From Shinella pollutisoli (lineage in GTDB: Bacteria > Pseudomonadota > Alphaproteobacteria > Rhizobiales > Rhizobiaceae), in NCBI RefSeq assembly GCF_024609765.1, contig NZ_JANFDG010000038.1:1-42312 (forward strand): a DNA stretch of 42,312 bases. Reading direction: 5' to 3'. The translations under genes were made by a program, and so were the position numbers. Under the pieces are notes generated by a model that did no database searches, was not told the DNA's origin, and was given only the letters and a program-made list of their open reading frames with translations. Below are positions 33,601-41,033 of this stretch, in pieces (position 1 is the first letter of the stretch; every line of letters begins with the position of its first letter).

Positions 33601-33773
33601 GTGACGACCGGCCGGTCGACGGAGGGAAGCTCGCGCACCTCGACGCCGGAGAAGGCGGCGAGGCCGGCGACGACGATCAGCGTGTTGACCACCAGCGCGA
33701 AGATCGGCCGGCGGACGAAGAGCGCGGTGAAGCCGGCCTTGCCGGAATGGAGATCCCCCTCGGGCGCCGCCAT
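30615..33773 (-). CDS. RND efflux transporter permease (HAE1/AcrB-like)
   Basis: A 1052-residue inner-membrane pump, the full length of the AcrB family. It has twelve transmembrane segments in the usual 1 + 5 + 1 + 5 pattern with two large periplasmic loops. The proton-relay Asp pair of TM4 is at about 408-409 in GLVVDDAIVVLENIVRR, matching AcrB D407/D408. The N-terminal FTALFVRRPIFALVVN, QSSFGRSRVTLEF and the C-terminal LRPVMMTMIATVVGALPL motifs are all in place. The ATG overlaps the stop of the adaptor gene in TGATG, so the two are coupled. No outer-membrane TolC-type gene is nearby, so the pump probably uses a general TolC. Drug specificity cannot be read from the sequence. Confidence 0.97.
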   Translation of the reverse strand: MAAPEGDLHSGKAGFTALFVRRPIFALVVNTLIVVAGLAAFSGVEVRELPSVDRPVVTVTTDFDGASPETVDRELTTVIEGAVSRVQGIQSISSQSSFGRSRVTLEFSDSSDVNQAANDVRDALGRVSNNMPDGADEPRVVKADADSQPIMRLALTSDRLSMEDMTLLVENEISDRLAAVSGVADVAVYGDQEKVFRVDVDQAKLASRGFTVANLRAALATASFDVPAGSLTSVNQDISVRATADLATPEDFGNLLINNRVRLRDVASVTLGPDTGSTALRSNGRQGIGLGIIRQAQSNTLDISEGVKGVVARLGDILPEGTTLTITSDDAVFIDGAIHEVEIALAVAVFIVTLVIYLFLLDWRATLIPTISMPIALVGTIAAIYLAGFSINILTLLAIVLATGLVVDDAIVVLENIVRRRGEGLGPRAAAVLGTLEVFFAVIATTATLVAVFLPLSFLPGQTGRLFREFGFVLAFAVLLSSFVALSLCPMLASRMLKKDMAHGHGGSPLGRLGGLLAGVYRRALHACLGAPLVVFVVAGLFTVAGAGGYLTLKSELTPTEDRAMVMMRVAAPQGVSLDYAQQQMKLVEDKLRPLYDSGEIVNIFSISGQGSSANSGFMVLTLAPWSERERTQQEIVADINAAVRTIPSVNAFAIQPNSLGIRGAGNGLQVALLGNDYTKLGEASAKLQRAIEDDGRFDTVRLNYEANQAQLSVTIDRDRASDLGIDITGLASALQAMLEGTSVVDIYVEGQSYPVILSSTTNPINDPTDLENIFLKTGDGKIVPMSSIASLEEKAVAPQLSREQQLRSVTVSVGLKDNMALGDALQIVERMAEPLLPPGARVAPMAEAATLNENASGLMITFGFAIVIIFLVLAAQFESFVSALIIMTTVPLGLACAVFAMIVTGTTLNIYSQIGLVLLVGIMAKNGILIVEFANQLRDRGQDVRSAIENASNIRLRPVMMTMIATVVGALPLVLASGAGAEARIALGWVLVGGLGLATVVTLFLTPVAYLVIARFTSPHADEEKRLQAEMDQAAALAARPEPAALPQPAE

Positions 33774-34951
33774 CACGAGCCCTCCGAGATCCGGGGCGCC
33801 GCGGCGCCGTCGTCGCGGCCCACGATCTTCACCTCGCCGCCGGGGGCGAGCCGCTGCACGCCCTCGGTGATCACCATGTCGTTCTCGGCGAGCTCCGCGC
33901 TCAGCAGTACCTTGTCGGGATTGCGCTGCACGATGCGCACGTCCACCTTCTCCGCCTTGCCGTCGACGACGCGCCAGACGTAGGAACCTTCCGCGCTCCA
34001 CTGCACGGCGAGCGGATCGACGCTCGGGAAGCGCTCGCCGGGGAAGGTCATGTTGACCTGGAAGGACATGCCGGCGCGCAGGACGTCCTCAGGGTTGTCG
34101 ATCTGCGCGCGCACGCGCAGCGTCCGGCTCTCCTGGTCGATGCGGTTGTCGACCGCCTGGATGCGGCCGGCGAAGGTCTCGCCCGGGCGCGCGATGGCGG
34201 TGGCGGAGACCTCGGCGCCGACCTGCACCTGGGTGGCGAAGCGCTCCGGCACCCAGAAGTCGACGAGGATCTCCGAACGGTCGTCGATGCGGGCGATCGC
34301 CGTCGTCGTGGTGACGTAGTCGCCGGGATTGACCGAGATGATGCCGACGATGCCGCCATAGGGCGCGACGATGTCGCGGCGGCGCAGGTTGAGCTCGGCG
34401 GTCTGCAGCGCGAGTTCGGTCGCCTTCAGCGCCGATTCCGCGTCCTGGAAGTCGGCCGTGCTGACGGCCGACGCGCTGCGCAGGCTCTCGACGCGCTTCA
34501 GCTTCTGCGCGGCCGCGTCGCGGGCGACGCGGGCCTGGTCGGCGGCGATCGCCTGCTCCTCGCTGTCGAGGCGGGCGATCACCTGCCCCTGCTTGACCCG
34601 GTCGCCGGAAGCGACGAGCACCTCGGTCAGGTTGCCGGTGGCATAGGGGGTGACGGTGACGGAGCGGATCGCCTCGCCGTCGCCGATGGCGTTCAGCCGG
34701 TCGTTGACGAGCGCGATCGCGACGGGCTTGGTCGCCACCAGCGCCGGGCCGCCGCCGAAGCCGCCGCGCCCGCCGCCGGAGCGGCCCTCGCCGCCCTCGC
34801 CGTCGCGCGCCGGCGCGATCGCCGCCACGAGCCGGCTCGGCAGGCCCGCCGCCTCCAGCATGTCGTTTGCGCCCGGCACGAACCTGCCCCAGAGGAACAC
34901 CCCGGCGGCGATCACGCCGAGGCTCACGAGGAGCTGTTTCCCGATCCGCAT
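33773..34951 (-). CDS. RND efflux periplasmic adaptor (membrane fusion protein)
   Basis: A 392-residue HlyD/AcrA-type adaptor that connects the RND permease to an outer-membrane channel. One N-terminal transmembrane segment (about 8-24) is followed by a Gly/Arg-rich flexible stretch (about 50-66). Next come a lipoyl-like half (VTPYATGNLTEVLVASGDRVKQGQVIARLD), here read as VTPYATGNLTEVLV and ASGDRVKQGQVIARLD, a short helical hairpin (about 125-185), and the second lipoyl half RDIVAPYGGIVG. A beta-barrel region and the membrane-proximal part complete it. The absence of a lipobox Cys suggests that it is anchored by the transmembrane helix. The ATG at 34951 has GGAG 8 bases upstream; a TTG one codon earlier is possible. 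Two TTAC-N6-GTAA sites lie 90-135 bases upstream. Confidence 0.95.
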   Translation of the reverse strand: MRIGKQLLVSLGVIAAGVFLWGRFVPGANDMLEAAGLPSRLVAAIAPARDGEGGEGRSGGGRGGFGGGPALVATKPVAIALVNDRLNAIGDGEAIRSVTVTPYATGNLTEVLVASGDRVKQGQVIARLDSEEQAIAADQARVARDAAAQKLKRVESLRSASAVSTADFQDAESALKATELALQTAELNLRRRDIVAPYGGIVGIISVNPGDYVTTTTAIARIDDRSEILVDFWVPERFATQVQVGAEVSATAIARPGETFAGRIQAVDNRIDQESRTLRVRAQIDNPEDVLRAGMSFQVNMTFPGERFPSVDPLAVQWSAEGSYVWRVVDGKAEKVDVRIVQRNPDKVLLSAELAENDMVITEGVQRLAPGGEVKIVGRDDGAAAPRISEGS

Positions 34952-35040
34952 CAAGTCATCTCCGAATTATCGCCCTGGTGGCGCGACATAGGCCAAGTAT
35001 CCCGATTTGCAAACAAGCCGGCAACGAAAGAATGGCTTCA

Positions 35041-35086
35041 TTACGGAAATGTAAGATTGCCGCCGGCCCGCGTTACCGAAATGTAA
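35041..35086. promoter_or_regulatory. twin TTAC-N6-GTAA operators before the RND genes
   Basis: Two near-identical dyads, TTACGGAAATGTAA (35041-35054) and TTACCGAAATGTAA (35073-35086), have starts 32 bp apart, about three helical turns, so both face the same side of DNA. Each is followed by GA. They lie in the divergent gap between the RND adaptor and the cyclase-family gene and look like a cooperative operator for a dimeric regulator. No regulator gene is adjacent. Confidence 0.65.
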
Positions 35087-35237
35087 GAAACGGTGGACAA
35101 ATCTTCCCGCCGCCGCCCGCCGTTGAGAACGGCCGTGGCTGGACCCCTCTTGCCTTTGTGATAGCTTTTCTTCCGGCCAAGCGGCCCGCCTTCCGTTTTT
35201 CGATCGTGTCTATTCAACGCATTAAAGGGGGAAATCC

Positions 35238-36059
35238 ATGTGTGACGCCTGCGTCATCGAATCCGTCAAGAACCGCATGCTCTCGCGGAGAAGCTTCTTC
35301 CGCGCGGCCGCCGCCGGCGCGGCGACCGTCGCCGCGGCGAGTTCCGGCGCGCTCAGCCCGGCGCTCGCCCAGGCGCCGACCAAGGCGACCGACCTTACCC
35401 ACGAGCTCTACGAGGAGTTCCCCACCTTCTTCGGCGACCAGCAGTTCTTCCGCGAGCAGAAGTTCAACTTCAAGGAACATCATTTCAACCTGTTCGAGCT
35501 GCGCGTGAACGAGCACACCGGCACCCATGTCGACGCGCCGCTGCACTTTTCCGCGGACGGGAAGTCGGTCGCCGAGATTCCGGTCTCCGATCTCGTCGTG
35601 CCGCTCGCCGTCGTCGACATCCGCGAGAAGGCGGCCGAGAACCCGGACGCGCAGCTCACGCCCGACGACATCAAGGCGTGGATCGCCGCCAACGGCGACC
35701 TGCCGGACAAGGCCTGCGTGGCGCTGCTCTCCGGCTGGGACAAGCATCTCGGCACCGACAAGTTCCGCAATGCCGACGCCGAGGGCAAGATGCACTTCCC
35801 CGGCTTCCACGCCGAGGCCGTGCAGTATCTCGCCGAGAATTCGACCGCCGTCGGCATCGCCGTCGACACGCTCTCGCTCGACTACGGCATCTCGCCGGAC
35901 TTCGCGACCCACTATGCCTGGCTCGGCTCCGGCCATTGGGGGCTTGAAGGCGCCGCCAATCTCGATCAGCTTCCCGCCAGGGGCGCGACCCTCGTCGTCG
36001 GCGCGCCCAAGGTGCGCGGCGGCACGGGCGGCCCTGCCCGCGTCTTCGCGCTGGTCTGA
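35238..36059 (+). CDS. Tat-exported cyclase-family hydrolase
   Basis: A 273-residue protein of the cyclase / kynurenine formamidase-like family (PF04199). The metal-binding motif HTGTHVDAPLHF is at about 93-104, and the later His and Glu ligands are likely in HFPGFHAEAVQYL and nearby. The N-terminus is MCDACVIESVKNRMLSRRSFF. The SRRSFFRAAAAGAATVAAA stretch (16-34) is a twin-arginine signal, with cleavage near ALAQA (about 45), so the folded metalloenzyme is exported. The Cys-x-x-Cys before the signal would be lost on cleavage. The ATG has AAGGGGG about 6 bases upstream. A carboxymuconolactone decarboxylase-like gene follows after a strong hairpin. Substrate unknown; amide or lactone hydrolysis is possible. 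Confidence 0.88.
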   Translation: MCDACVIESVKNRMLSRRSFFRAAAAGAATVAAASSGALSPALAQAPTKATDLTHELYEEFPTFFGDQQFFREQKFNFKEHHFNLFELRVNEHTGTHVDAPLHFSADGKSVAEIPVSDLVVPLAVVDIREKAAENPDAQLTPDDIKAWIAANGDLPDKACVALLSGWDKHLGTDKFRNADAEGKMHFPGFHAEAVQYLAENSTAVGIAVDTLSLDYGISPDFATHYAWLGSGHWGLEGAANLDQLPARGATLVVGAPKVRGGTGGPARVFALV

Positions 36060-36068
36060 AATCCTGCG

Positions 36069-36091
36069 GCCGGCGGCCCTCAGCCGCCGGC
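36069..36091 (+). terminator. intercistronic hairpin
   Basis: A perfect 9-bp GC-only stem GCCGGCGGC / GCCGCCGGC with loop CCTCA lies between the cyclase-family gene and the CMD-like gene. It is followed by CTCCTTTC and not a clean T-run, so it may act as a partial terminator or mRNA-protecting hairpin within the unit. Confidence 0.5.
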
Positions 36092-36110
36092 TCCTTTCAC
36101 GGAGAACGCC

Positions 36111-36515
36111 ATGAGCACCGTCAAGCCCGCCGACAACCTCGAAGCCGACCCGCGCGTCAAGGCGGTGTTCGACGACATCCGCGCCACCCGCAAGTCGGAC
36201 TTCATCAACAACATGTGGCGCTACCTCGCCTTCGACCCGGCCCTTCTGGAAAAGACGTGGGGCGAGGTGAAGGCGGTGATGGCGACGCCCTCGGCACTCG
36301 ACCCGCTGGTCAAGGAGATGCTCTACATCGCCGTCTCGGTGACGAACGGCTGCAGCTACTGCGTCCATTCCCACACGGCGGCGGCCAAGGCCAAGGGCAT
36401 GACGGCCGAGCAGCACGCCGAGCTCCTCGCCATCGTCTCGCTCGCCGGCAAGACCAACCAGCTCGCCACCGCGCTGCAGCTGCCGGTCGACGCCGTTTTC
36501 GACGCGGACGCCTGA
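36111..36515 (+). CDS. carboxymuconolactone decarboxylase (AhpD-like) family protein
   Basis: A 134-residue all-helical protein of the CMD/AhpD family. The motif NGCSYCVHSHTAAAKAKGMT holds the redox-type Cys81-x-x-Cys84 pair and His88. This pattern is that of the AhpD-like peroxidase subgroup, not of true carboxymuconolactone decarboxylase, which lacks the cysteines. It is probably cytoplasmic, forming trimers or hexamers. It starts 51 bases after the cyclase-family gene and is likely in the same unit, though that partner is exported and this one is not. GGAGAACGCC precedes the ATG. A role in peroxide or hydroperoxide reduction is plausible but unproven. Confidence 0.9.
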   Translation: MSTVKPADNLEADPRVKAVFDDIRATRKSDFINNMWRYLAFDPALLEKTWGEVKAVMATPSALDPLVKEMLYIAVSVTNGCSYCVHSHTAAAKAKGMTAEQHAELLAIVSLAGKTNQLATALQLPVDAVFDADA

Positions 36516-36579
36516 GCCCGCGGAATAAAAGAGGAACGCGAAACTGGCCTTTCCGCCCCGAATCACTACATTGGGCCGC

Positions 36580-39018
36580 ATGACCAGCGGTTACGACGAC
36601 ATTCCCTTCTTCGACGAGGAACCCCAGCTTGCCCGCAAGCCCGCCGGCGGCATCGCCGCGCGCGCCATGGCCGCGCGCGACAGCGCCCGCGTGCCGGACT
36701 ATCTCTCCGGTCTCAATCCCGAGCAGCGCGAGGCGGTCGAGACGCTGGACGGCCCCCTCCTGGTGCTCGCGGGCGCCGGCACCGGCAAGACGCGGGTGCT
36801 GACGACGCGCATCGCCCATATCCTCAGCCTCGGCCGCGCCTTCCCGAGCCAGATCCTCGCCGTGACCTTCACCAACAAGGCCGCCCGCGAGATGAAGGAG
36901 CGCATCGGCCTCCTCGTCGGCGGCGCCGTCGAGGGCATGCCCTGGCTCGGCACCTTCCACTCGATCGGCGTGAAGCTCTTGCGCCGCCACGCCGAGTTGG
37001 TCGGGCTGAAGAGCGACTTCTCGATCCTCGACACCGACGACGTCGTGCGCCTCATCAAGCAGATCATCCAGGCGGAGGGCATCGATGACAAGCGCTGGCC
37101 GGCCAAGCAGTTCGCCGGCATGATCGACGGCTGGAAGAACAAGGGCCTCGACCCGGCGCAGATCCCCGAGGGCGACGCCCGCGCCTTTGCCAACGGCAAG
37201 GGCCGCGAGCTCTACGCCGCCTACCAGAACCGCCTGAAGACGCTGAACGCCTGCGACTTCGGCGACCTGCTGCTCCATCCGATCCGCATGTTCCGCGCCA
37301 ATCCGGACGTGCTCGCCGAATATCACCAGAAATTCCGCTACATCCTCGTCGACGAGTACCAGGACACCAACACCGCGCAGTACATGTGGCTGCGGCTGCT
37401 CGCGCAGCGGCCGAAGGGCACGCCGCAGAACGTCTGCTGCGTCGGCGACGACGACCAGTCGATCTACGGCTGGCGCGGCGCGGAGGTGGACAACATCCTG
37501 CGCTTCGAGAAGGATTTTCCGGGCGCGAGGGTGATCAAGCTGGAGCGCAACTACCGCTCGACCGCCCATATCCTCGGCGCCGCCGGCCACCTCATCGCCC
37601 ACAACGAGGACCGGCTGGGAAAGACGCTCTTCACCGACCGCTTCGATCCCGAGGACGGCAAGGTCATGGTGCACGCCGCCTGGGATTCGGAGGAGGAGGC
37701 GCGCGCCGTCGGCGAGGAGATCGAGCAGCTCCAGCGGGGCAAGCACAAGCTCAACGACATGGCGATCCTCGTGCGCGCCTCCTTCCAGATGCGCGAGTTC
37801 GAGGACCGCTTCGTCACCCTCGGCCTCAACTACCGCGTCATCGGCGGCCCGCGCTTCTACGAGCGCATGGAGATCCGCGACGCGCTCGCCTATTTCCGCC
37901 TGGTCAGCCAGCCGGCCGACGACCTCGCCTTCGAGCGCATCGTCAACACGCCGAAGCGCGGGCTGGGCGACACGACGATCCGTACGCTGCACGACTATGC
38001 CCGCGCCCGCGACGTCCCCATGCTCGCGGCCGCCGCCGACATCGTCGAGACGGACGAGCTGAAGCCCAAGGCGCGCAAGGCCCTGTTCGACGTGGTGATG
38101 GACTTCCGCCGCTGGCAGTCGCTCCTGGAGACGATGCCGCACACGGAGCTTGCCGAGCAGATCCTCGACGAGAGCGGCTACACCGCCATGTGGCAGGCCG
38201 ACAAGTCGGCGGAAGCGCCGGGCCGGCTGGAGAACCTGAAGGAGCTGATCCGCTCGATGGAGAGCTTCGAGTCGATGCGCGGCTTCCTGGAGCACGTCTC
38301 GCTGGTGATGGACGCCGAGCAGAACGAGAACCTCGACGCCGTCTCGATCATGACGCTGCATTCGGCCAAGGGACTGGAGTTCGAGACGGTGTTCCTGCCC
38401 GGCTGGGAGGAAGGCCTGTTCCCGCACCAGCGCGCGCTCGACGAGGGCGGCCGCGCGGGGCTGGAGGAGGAGCGCCGCCTCGCCTATGTCGGCATCACCC
38501 GCGCCAAGCGGCGCTGCCACATCTGGTTCGTCTCCAACCGCCGCATCCACGGGCTGTGGCAATCGACGCTGCCCTCGCGCTTCCTCGACGAGCTGCCGGA
38601 GGCCCATGTCGAGGTGGCGGAGGTGGAGCAATCCTATGGCGGCTACGGGCGCGGCGGCTACGGCCAGTCACGCTTCGACAAGCAGGAGCCGTTCCAGAAC
38701 AGCTATGCGACGCCCGGCTGGCGCCGCGCCCAGGCGAACCGCACCGACGCCACCCGCGACAACTGGGGCTCGCGCTCCGGCCATGCGGTGGAGCGCATCG
38801 GCTACGGCGAGTCCGGCCCGCGCACCCGCACCATCGAGGGCGAGCTGGTGGCGCGCTCCACCAATGCCGAGCCGTCGAAATTCTCCGTCGGCGACCGGGT
38901 CTTCCACCTGAAGTTCGGCAACGGCAACGTGGCGGCGATCGAGGGCAACAAGCTCACGATCGACTTCGACCGCGCCGGCCAGAAGCGCGTGCTCGACGGC
39001 TTCGTCCAGCCGGCGTGA
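36580..39018 (+). CDS. uvrD: UvrD/PcrA-family ATP-dependent DNA helicase
   Basis: An 812-residue SF1A 3'-5' helicase for nucleotide excision repair, mismatch repair and replication restart. The Q motif is GLNPEQREAV (about 44-53), Walker A AGAGTGKTRV (64-73), motif Ia FTNKAAREM, Walker B LVDEYQDTN, motif III VGDDDQSIYGWRGA, motif IV LERNYRS, motif V TLHSAKGLEFETVFLPG and motif VI YVGITRAKRRCH. The C-terminus (FSVGDRVFHLKFGNGNV...IDFDRAGQKRVLDGFV) is the Tudor-like RNA polymerase-binding domain of PcrA/UvrD. A Gly/Tyr-rich linker at about 690-710 precedes it. ATG 36580 was chosen; a TTG three codons upstream exists. No ribosome-binding site is strong. Confidence 0.97.
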   Translation: MTSGYDDIPFFDEEPQLARKPAGGIAARAMAARDSARVPDYLSGLNPEQREAVETLDGPLLVLAGAGTGKTRVLTTRIAHILSLGRAFPSQILAVTFTNKAAREMKERIGLLVGGAVEGMPWLGTFHSIGVKLLRRHAELVGLKSDFSILDTDDVVRLIKQIIQAEGIDDKRWPAKQFAGMIDGWKNKGLDPAQIPEGDARAFANGKGRELYAAYQNRLKTLNACDFGDLLLHPIRMFRANPDVLAEYHQKFRYILVDEYQDTNTAQYMWLRLLAQRPKGTPQNVCCVGDDDQSIYGWRGAEVDNILRFEKDFPGARVIKLERNYRSTAHILGAAGHLIAHNEDRLGKTLFTDRFDPEDGKVMVHAAWDSEEEARAVGEEIEQLQRGKHKLNDMAILVRASFQMREFEDRFVTLGLNYRVIGGPRFYERMEIRDALAYFRLVSQPADDLAFERIVNTPKRGLGDTTIRTLHDYARARDVPMLAAAADIVETDELKPKARKALFDVVMDFRRWQSLLETMPHTELAEQILDESGYTAMWQADKSAEAPGRLENLKELIRSMESFESMRGFLEHVSLVMDAEQNENLDAVSIMTLHSAKGLEFETVFLPGWEEGLFPHQRALDEGGRAGLEEERRLAYVGITRAKRRCHIWFVSNRRIHGLWQSTLPSRFLDELPEAHVEVAEVEQSYGGYGRGGYGQSRFDKQEPFQNSYATPGWRRAQANRTDATRDNWGSRSGHAVERIGYGESGPRTRTIEGELVARSTNAEPSKFSVGDRVFHLKFGNGNVAAIEGNKLTIDFDRAGQKRVLDGFVQPA

Positions 39019-39077
39019 GCATCTCCCGCAAACGCGCGGCGGTCCTGCCGGCCGCGAATTGCGCGAACGGGGTGTGA

Positions 39078-40286
39078 TCACGCTCCCTTGCGGTAGAGCG
39101 CGGCGATCTGCGTGCGCGAGCCGGGCATGGAGGGCACGACGATCAGCGTGTCGATCCTGCCGCGCTTGAAGGCGTTGAGGAACGGCTCGTAGTTCTGGAA
39201 GGCGACGCAGCCGTGCGAGCCGATCTGGCCGCGAAGCAGGTTGGTGTGCGTGAGCAGGCCGGTGCGGTTCTTCGGATCGCGCCCGTCGATCGAGGTCATG
39301 CGGATCGCCTCGACGCCGTGGAAGCGCCGCTCGCGCATCTTCAGGCGATAGATGCCGGCGGGCGTCGGCCCGCGCATCTTGACGTGCTCGAACTTCGGGT
39401 TGTCGCGCATGTGGCCGATGCCGGAATGGGCACGCAGCTTCGTGCCGTCGGGCATGTAGACGGTCGCGCCGGAGACGTCGTAGATCGCGACCTTGGTGCC
39501 CTTGCCCGGCCAGCCGGAGCCGCCGTTGCCGCCCTTGAACAGGTCGCCGAACAGCGAACGCTCGGGCTTGGCATAGGCGAGCTCCTGCTTTTCCTTCTCC
39601 TTGGTCTTCGCCTTGTCCCTGCTGCGCGTGATGCGCGGCGCGGGCTTCTCCTCGACGGGCTTTTCCTCCACGACGACGGTCTCGAGCGCGGGGCGCGCCT
39701 CCGGCAGCGGGATCGCGCCGAGGAGCGGCTCCTCCTCCGTCTCGGGCTTGTTCATCACGAGCGCGAAGGGCCTCGCCGCCTTGTCGTCGCGCAGCGAGAC
39801 GTTCTCGACCAGCGCCGTCATCATCGAGGTCTCGCCGGCAGGCGCGCGTTCCTGCTCGGCGGCGCGCTCGGCGCGGGCGACGGCGGCCTCCAGCATCAGC
39901 GCCTTCGCCTTCTCGCGCTTGACGGCGGCGGCGAGCTGGACGGAGACGCGGCGATGGTGCGCGGCCACGACCGCGTCGGCCGTCAGCTGCTTCTGGCGCA
40001 GCTCGCTGTCGCTCGGCGGCGAGAGGCGGGAGAATTTCGCGATCTTCACCAGCCGGCGGGTGTCCGGGCCGGCGGAAACCGGCCTGGGATCGGCGGCGGC
40101 GACGAGGCTCCTGCGCCCCTCGGAGAGCGCGCTTGCGGCCTCCTGCATGGCACCGAAGGTCGACACCAGCGCCCAGGCCGAGCCCGCGACGACGCCGCAG
40201 GCGAGGAAGGCTCCGAGGAGGATGCCGCCGGAGCGGGCGCGAGGGGACTTGCGCGCGGCGCGCGCGGCTTCGGACACAGACGCCAT
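39078..40286 (-). CDS. DUF2778 (Tlde1-like) L,D-transpeptidase-type membrane protein
   Basis: A 402-residue protein. A transmembrane segment lies at about 19-43 (GGILLGAFLACGVVAGSAWAL). A long Ala/Glu/Arg-rich helical region and a Lys/Glu-rich linker (about 190-250) follow. The C-terminal 150 residues are the DUF2778 domain, which includes RGQIGSHGCVAFQNYEPFL with His358 and Cys360 as the likely catalytic pair. The same domain occurs in Tlde1 type VI effectors that act on peptidoglycan peptides. Here the long membrane anchor and the absence of type VI genes suggest a resident periplasmic enzyme. ATG 40286 starts the protein-like sequence, with only a weak ribosome-binding site. A 14-bp tandem repeat touches its upstream side. 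It is divergent from the His/Gly-rich gene. Confidence 0.85.
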   Translation of the reverse strand: MASVSEAARAARKSPRARSGGILLGAFLACGVVAGSAWALVSTFGAMQEAASALSEGRRSLVAAADPRPVSAGPDTRRLVKIAKFSRLSPPSDSELRQKQLTADAVVAAHHRRVSVQLAAAVKREKAKALMLEAAVARAERAAEQERAPAGETSMMTALVENVSLRDDKAARPFALVMNKPETEEEPLLGAIPLPEARPALETVVVEEKPVEEKPAPRITRSRDKAKTKEKEKQELAYAKPERSLFGDLFKGGNGGSGWPGKGTKVAIYDVSGATVYMPDGTKLRAHSGIGHMRDNPKFEHVKMRGPTPAGIYRLKMRERRFHGVEAIRMTSIDGRDPKNRTGLLTHTNLLRGQIGSHGCVAFQNYEPFLNAFKRGRIDTLIVVPSMPGSRTQIAALYRKGA

Positions 40287-40314
40287 GATACTCGTTACCC
40301 GATACTCGTTACTC
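40287..40314. repeat. two 14-bp tandem repeats
   Basis: GATACTCGTTACCC (40287-40300) and GATACTCGTTACTC (40301-40314) are adjacent and differ at one base. They lie immediately before the start codon of the DUF2778 gene on the minus strand, in its leader. Confidence 0.85.
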
Positions 40315-40669
40315 GACGCGGCCGCGGAGTGACGCCCCCGCAGGCCGAAACGCTGGCGGCCGACGGCGGGACCACGCGTCCCGGATCGATGCCGAACGCG
40401 GAGAGAATGACGAAATATGGTAAGCAAAGTCTTTACGCTGCCTCGCACATTCGAAGGGTTCCGGCGGATGTCCCCCGCCGCTGGCAACCTGCGTGTCATC
40501 CGAATGCGGCGGCGGCATGTCCAAGTTGTCCCGCCTCCCTAGAATTGGGGATGGCGGCGGCGGTGACGGCCTGTTCCGGGCGGAACAGCGCCGCGCCCGT
40601 TCTCATGGGACAGTGGTGCCAATGGATGAAGCGGTTTCGTCCATGCCAGTGACCCAGAGGAGATCCGAA
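40315..40669. other. divergent intergenic region, no gene
   Basis: The gap separates the DUF2778 gene and the His/Gly-rich gene and must hold both promoters. I see no strong sigma-70 pair. Frames that cross it in the strand of the small gene give non-protein-like sequence and are not preceded by a ribosome-binding site; the real start at 40670 has one. Confidence 0.6.
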
Positions 40670-40909
40670 ATGCGCAAGATCGTTCTATCCGCTGTCGTCG
40701 CCACCGTGGCAGCGCTGTCCTTCGCCGCTCCCTCCCAGGCCGGCGGCTTCTACTTCGGCTTCGGCCACGGCCATGGCCACGGCTGGGGCGGCCACCACCA
40801 CGGCTATGTCAGCCACTACTACGGCCACCGCCACTGCTTCTGGAAGAAGGTGAAGCGCTACAACAAGTGGGGCCACGTCGTCTTCAAGCGCGTGAAGGTC
40901 TGCCGCTAG
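40670..40909 (+). CDS. small secreted His/Gly-rich protein
   Basis: A 79-residue protein. Residues 1-23 are a clear signal peptide (MRKIVLSAVVATVAALSFA, cleavage after SQA). The mature part starts with GGFYFGFGHGHGHGWGGHHH and continues with HYYGHRHCFWKKVKRYNKWG. It holds 12 or so His residues, many Tyr, Trp and Phe, and two Cys (about 62 and 78) that could form a disulfide. The second half is strongly basic. A GAGGAG ribosome-binding site 7 bases before the ATG fixes the start. Such His-rich exported peptides are common in rhizobia and may bind metals or the cell surface, but no function is known to me. A terminator follows at 40949. Confidence 0.85.
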   Translation: MRKIVLSAVVATVAALSFAAPSQAGGFYFGFGHGHGHGWGGHHHGYVSHYYGHRHCFWKKVKRYNKWGHVVFKRVKVCR

Positions 40910-40948
40910 GCGCCTCTGCCGCCACGCTTTTTGCGTCCAGTCGTCGCA

Positions 40949-40977
40949 ATCCCGGCCGCCCCGCGGCCGGGATTTTT
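40949..40977 (+). terminator. Rho-independent terminator
   Basis: An 11-bp perfect stem (ATCCCGGCCGC / GCGGCCGGGAT) with loop CCC is followed by five T. It ends the His/Gly-rich gene. Confidence 0.9.
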
Positions 40978-41033
40978 CCGTGGCCGCGGGGCGATGATTC
41001 CGCAACCTGTTCCTTTTGAACGGAAAATGTGCT

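Noticed and set aside
30711-33983. 1090-codon open frame on the plus strand opposite the RND permease
   Set aside because: The sequence is Asp/Arg/His-rich and low in complexity; the opposite strand matches the RND family over its full length.
39078-40286. Type VI secretion effector (Tlde1) with immunity pair
   Set aside because: There is a long N-terminal membrane anchor and no immunity-type or type VI gene in the neighbourhood.
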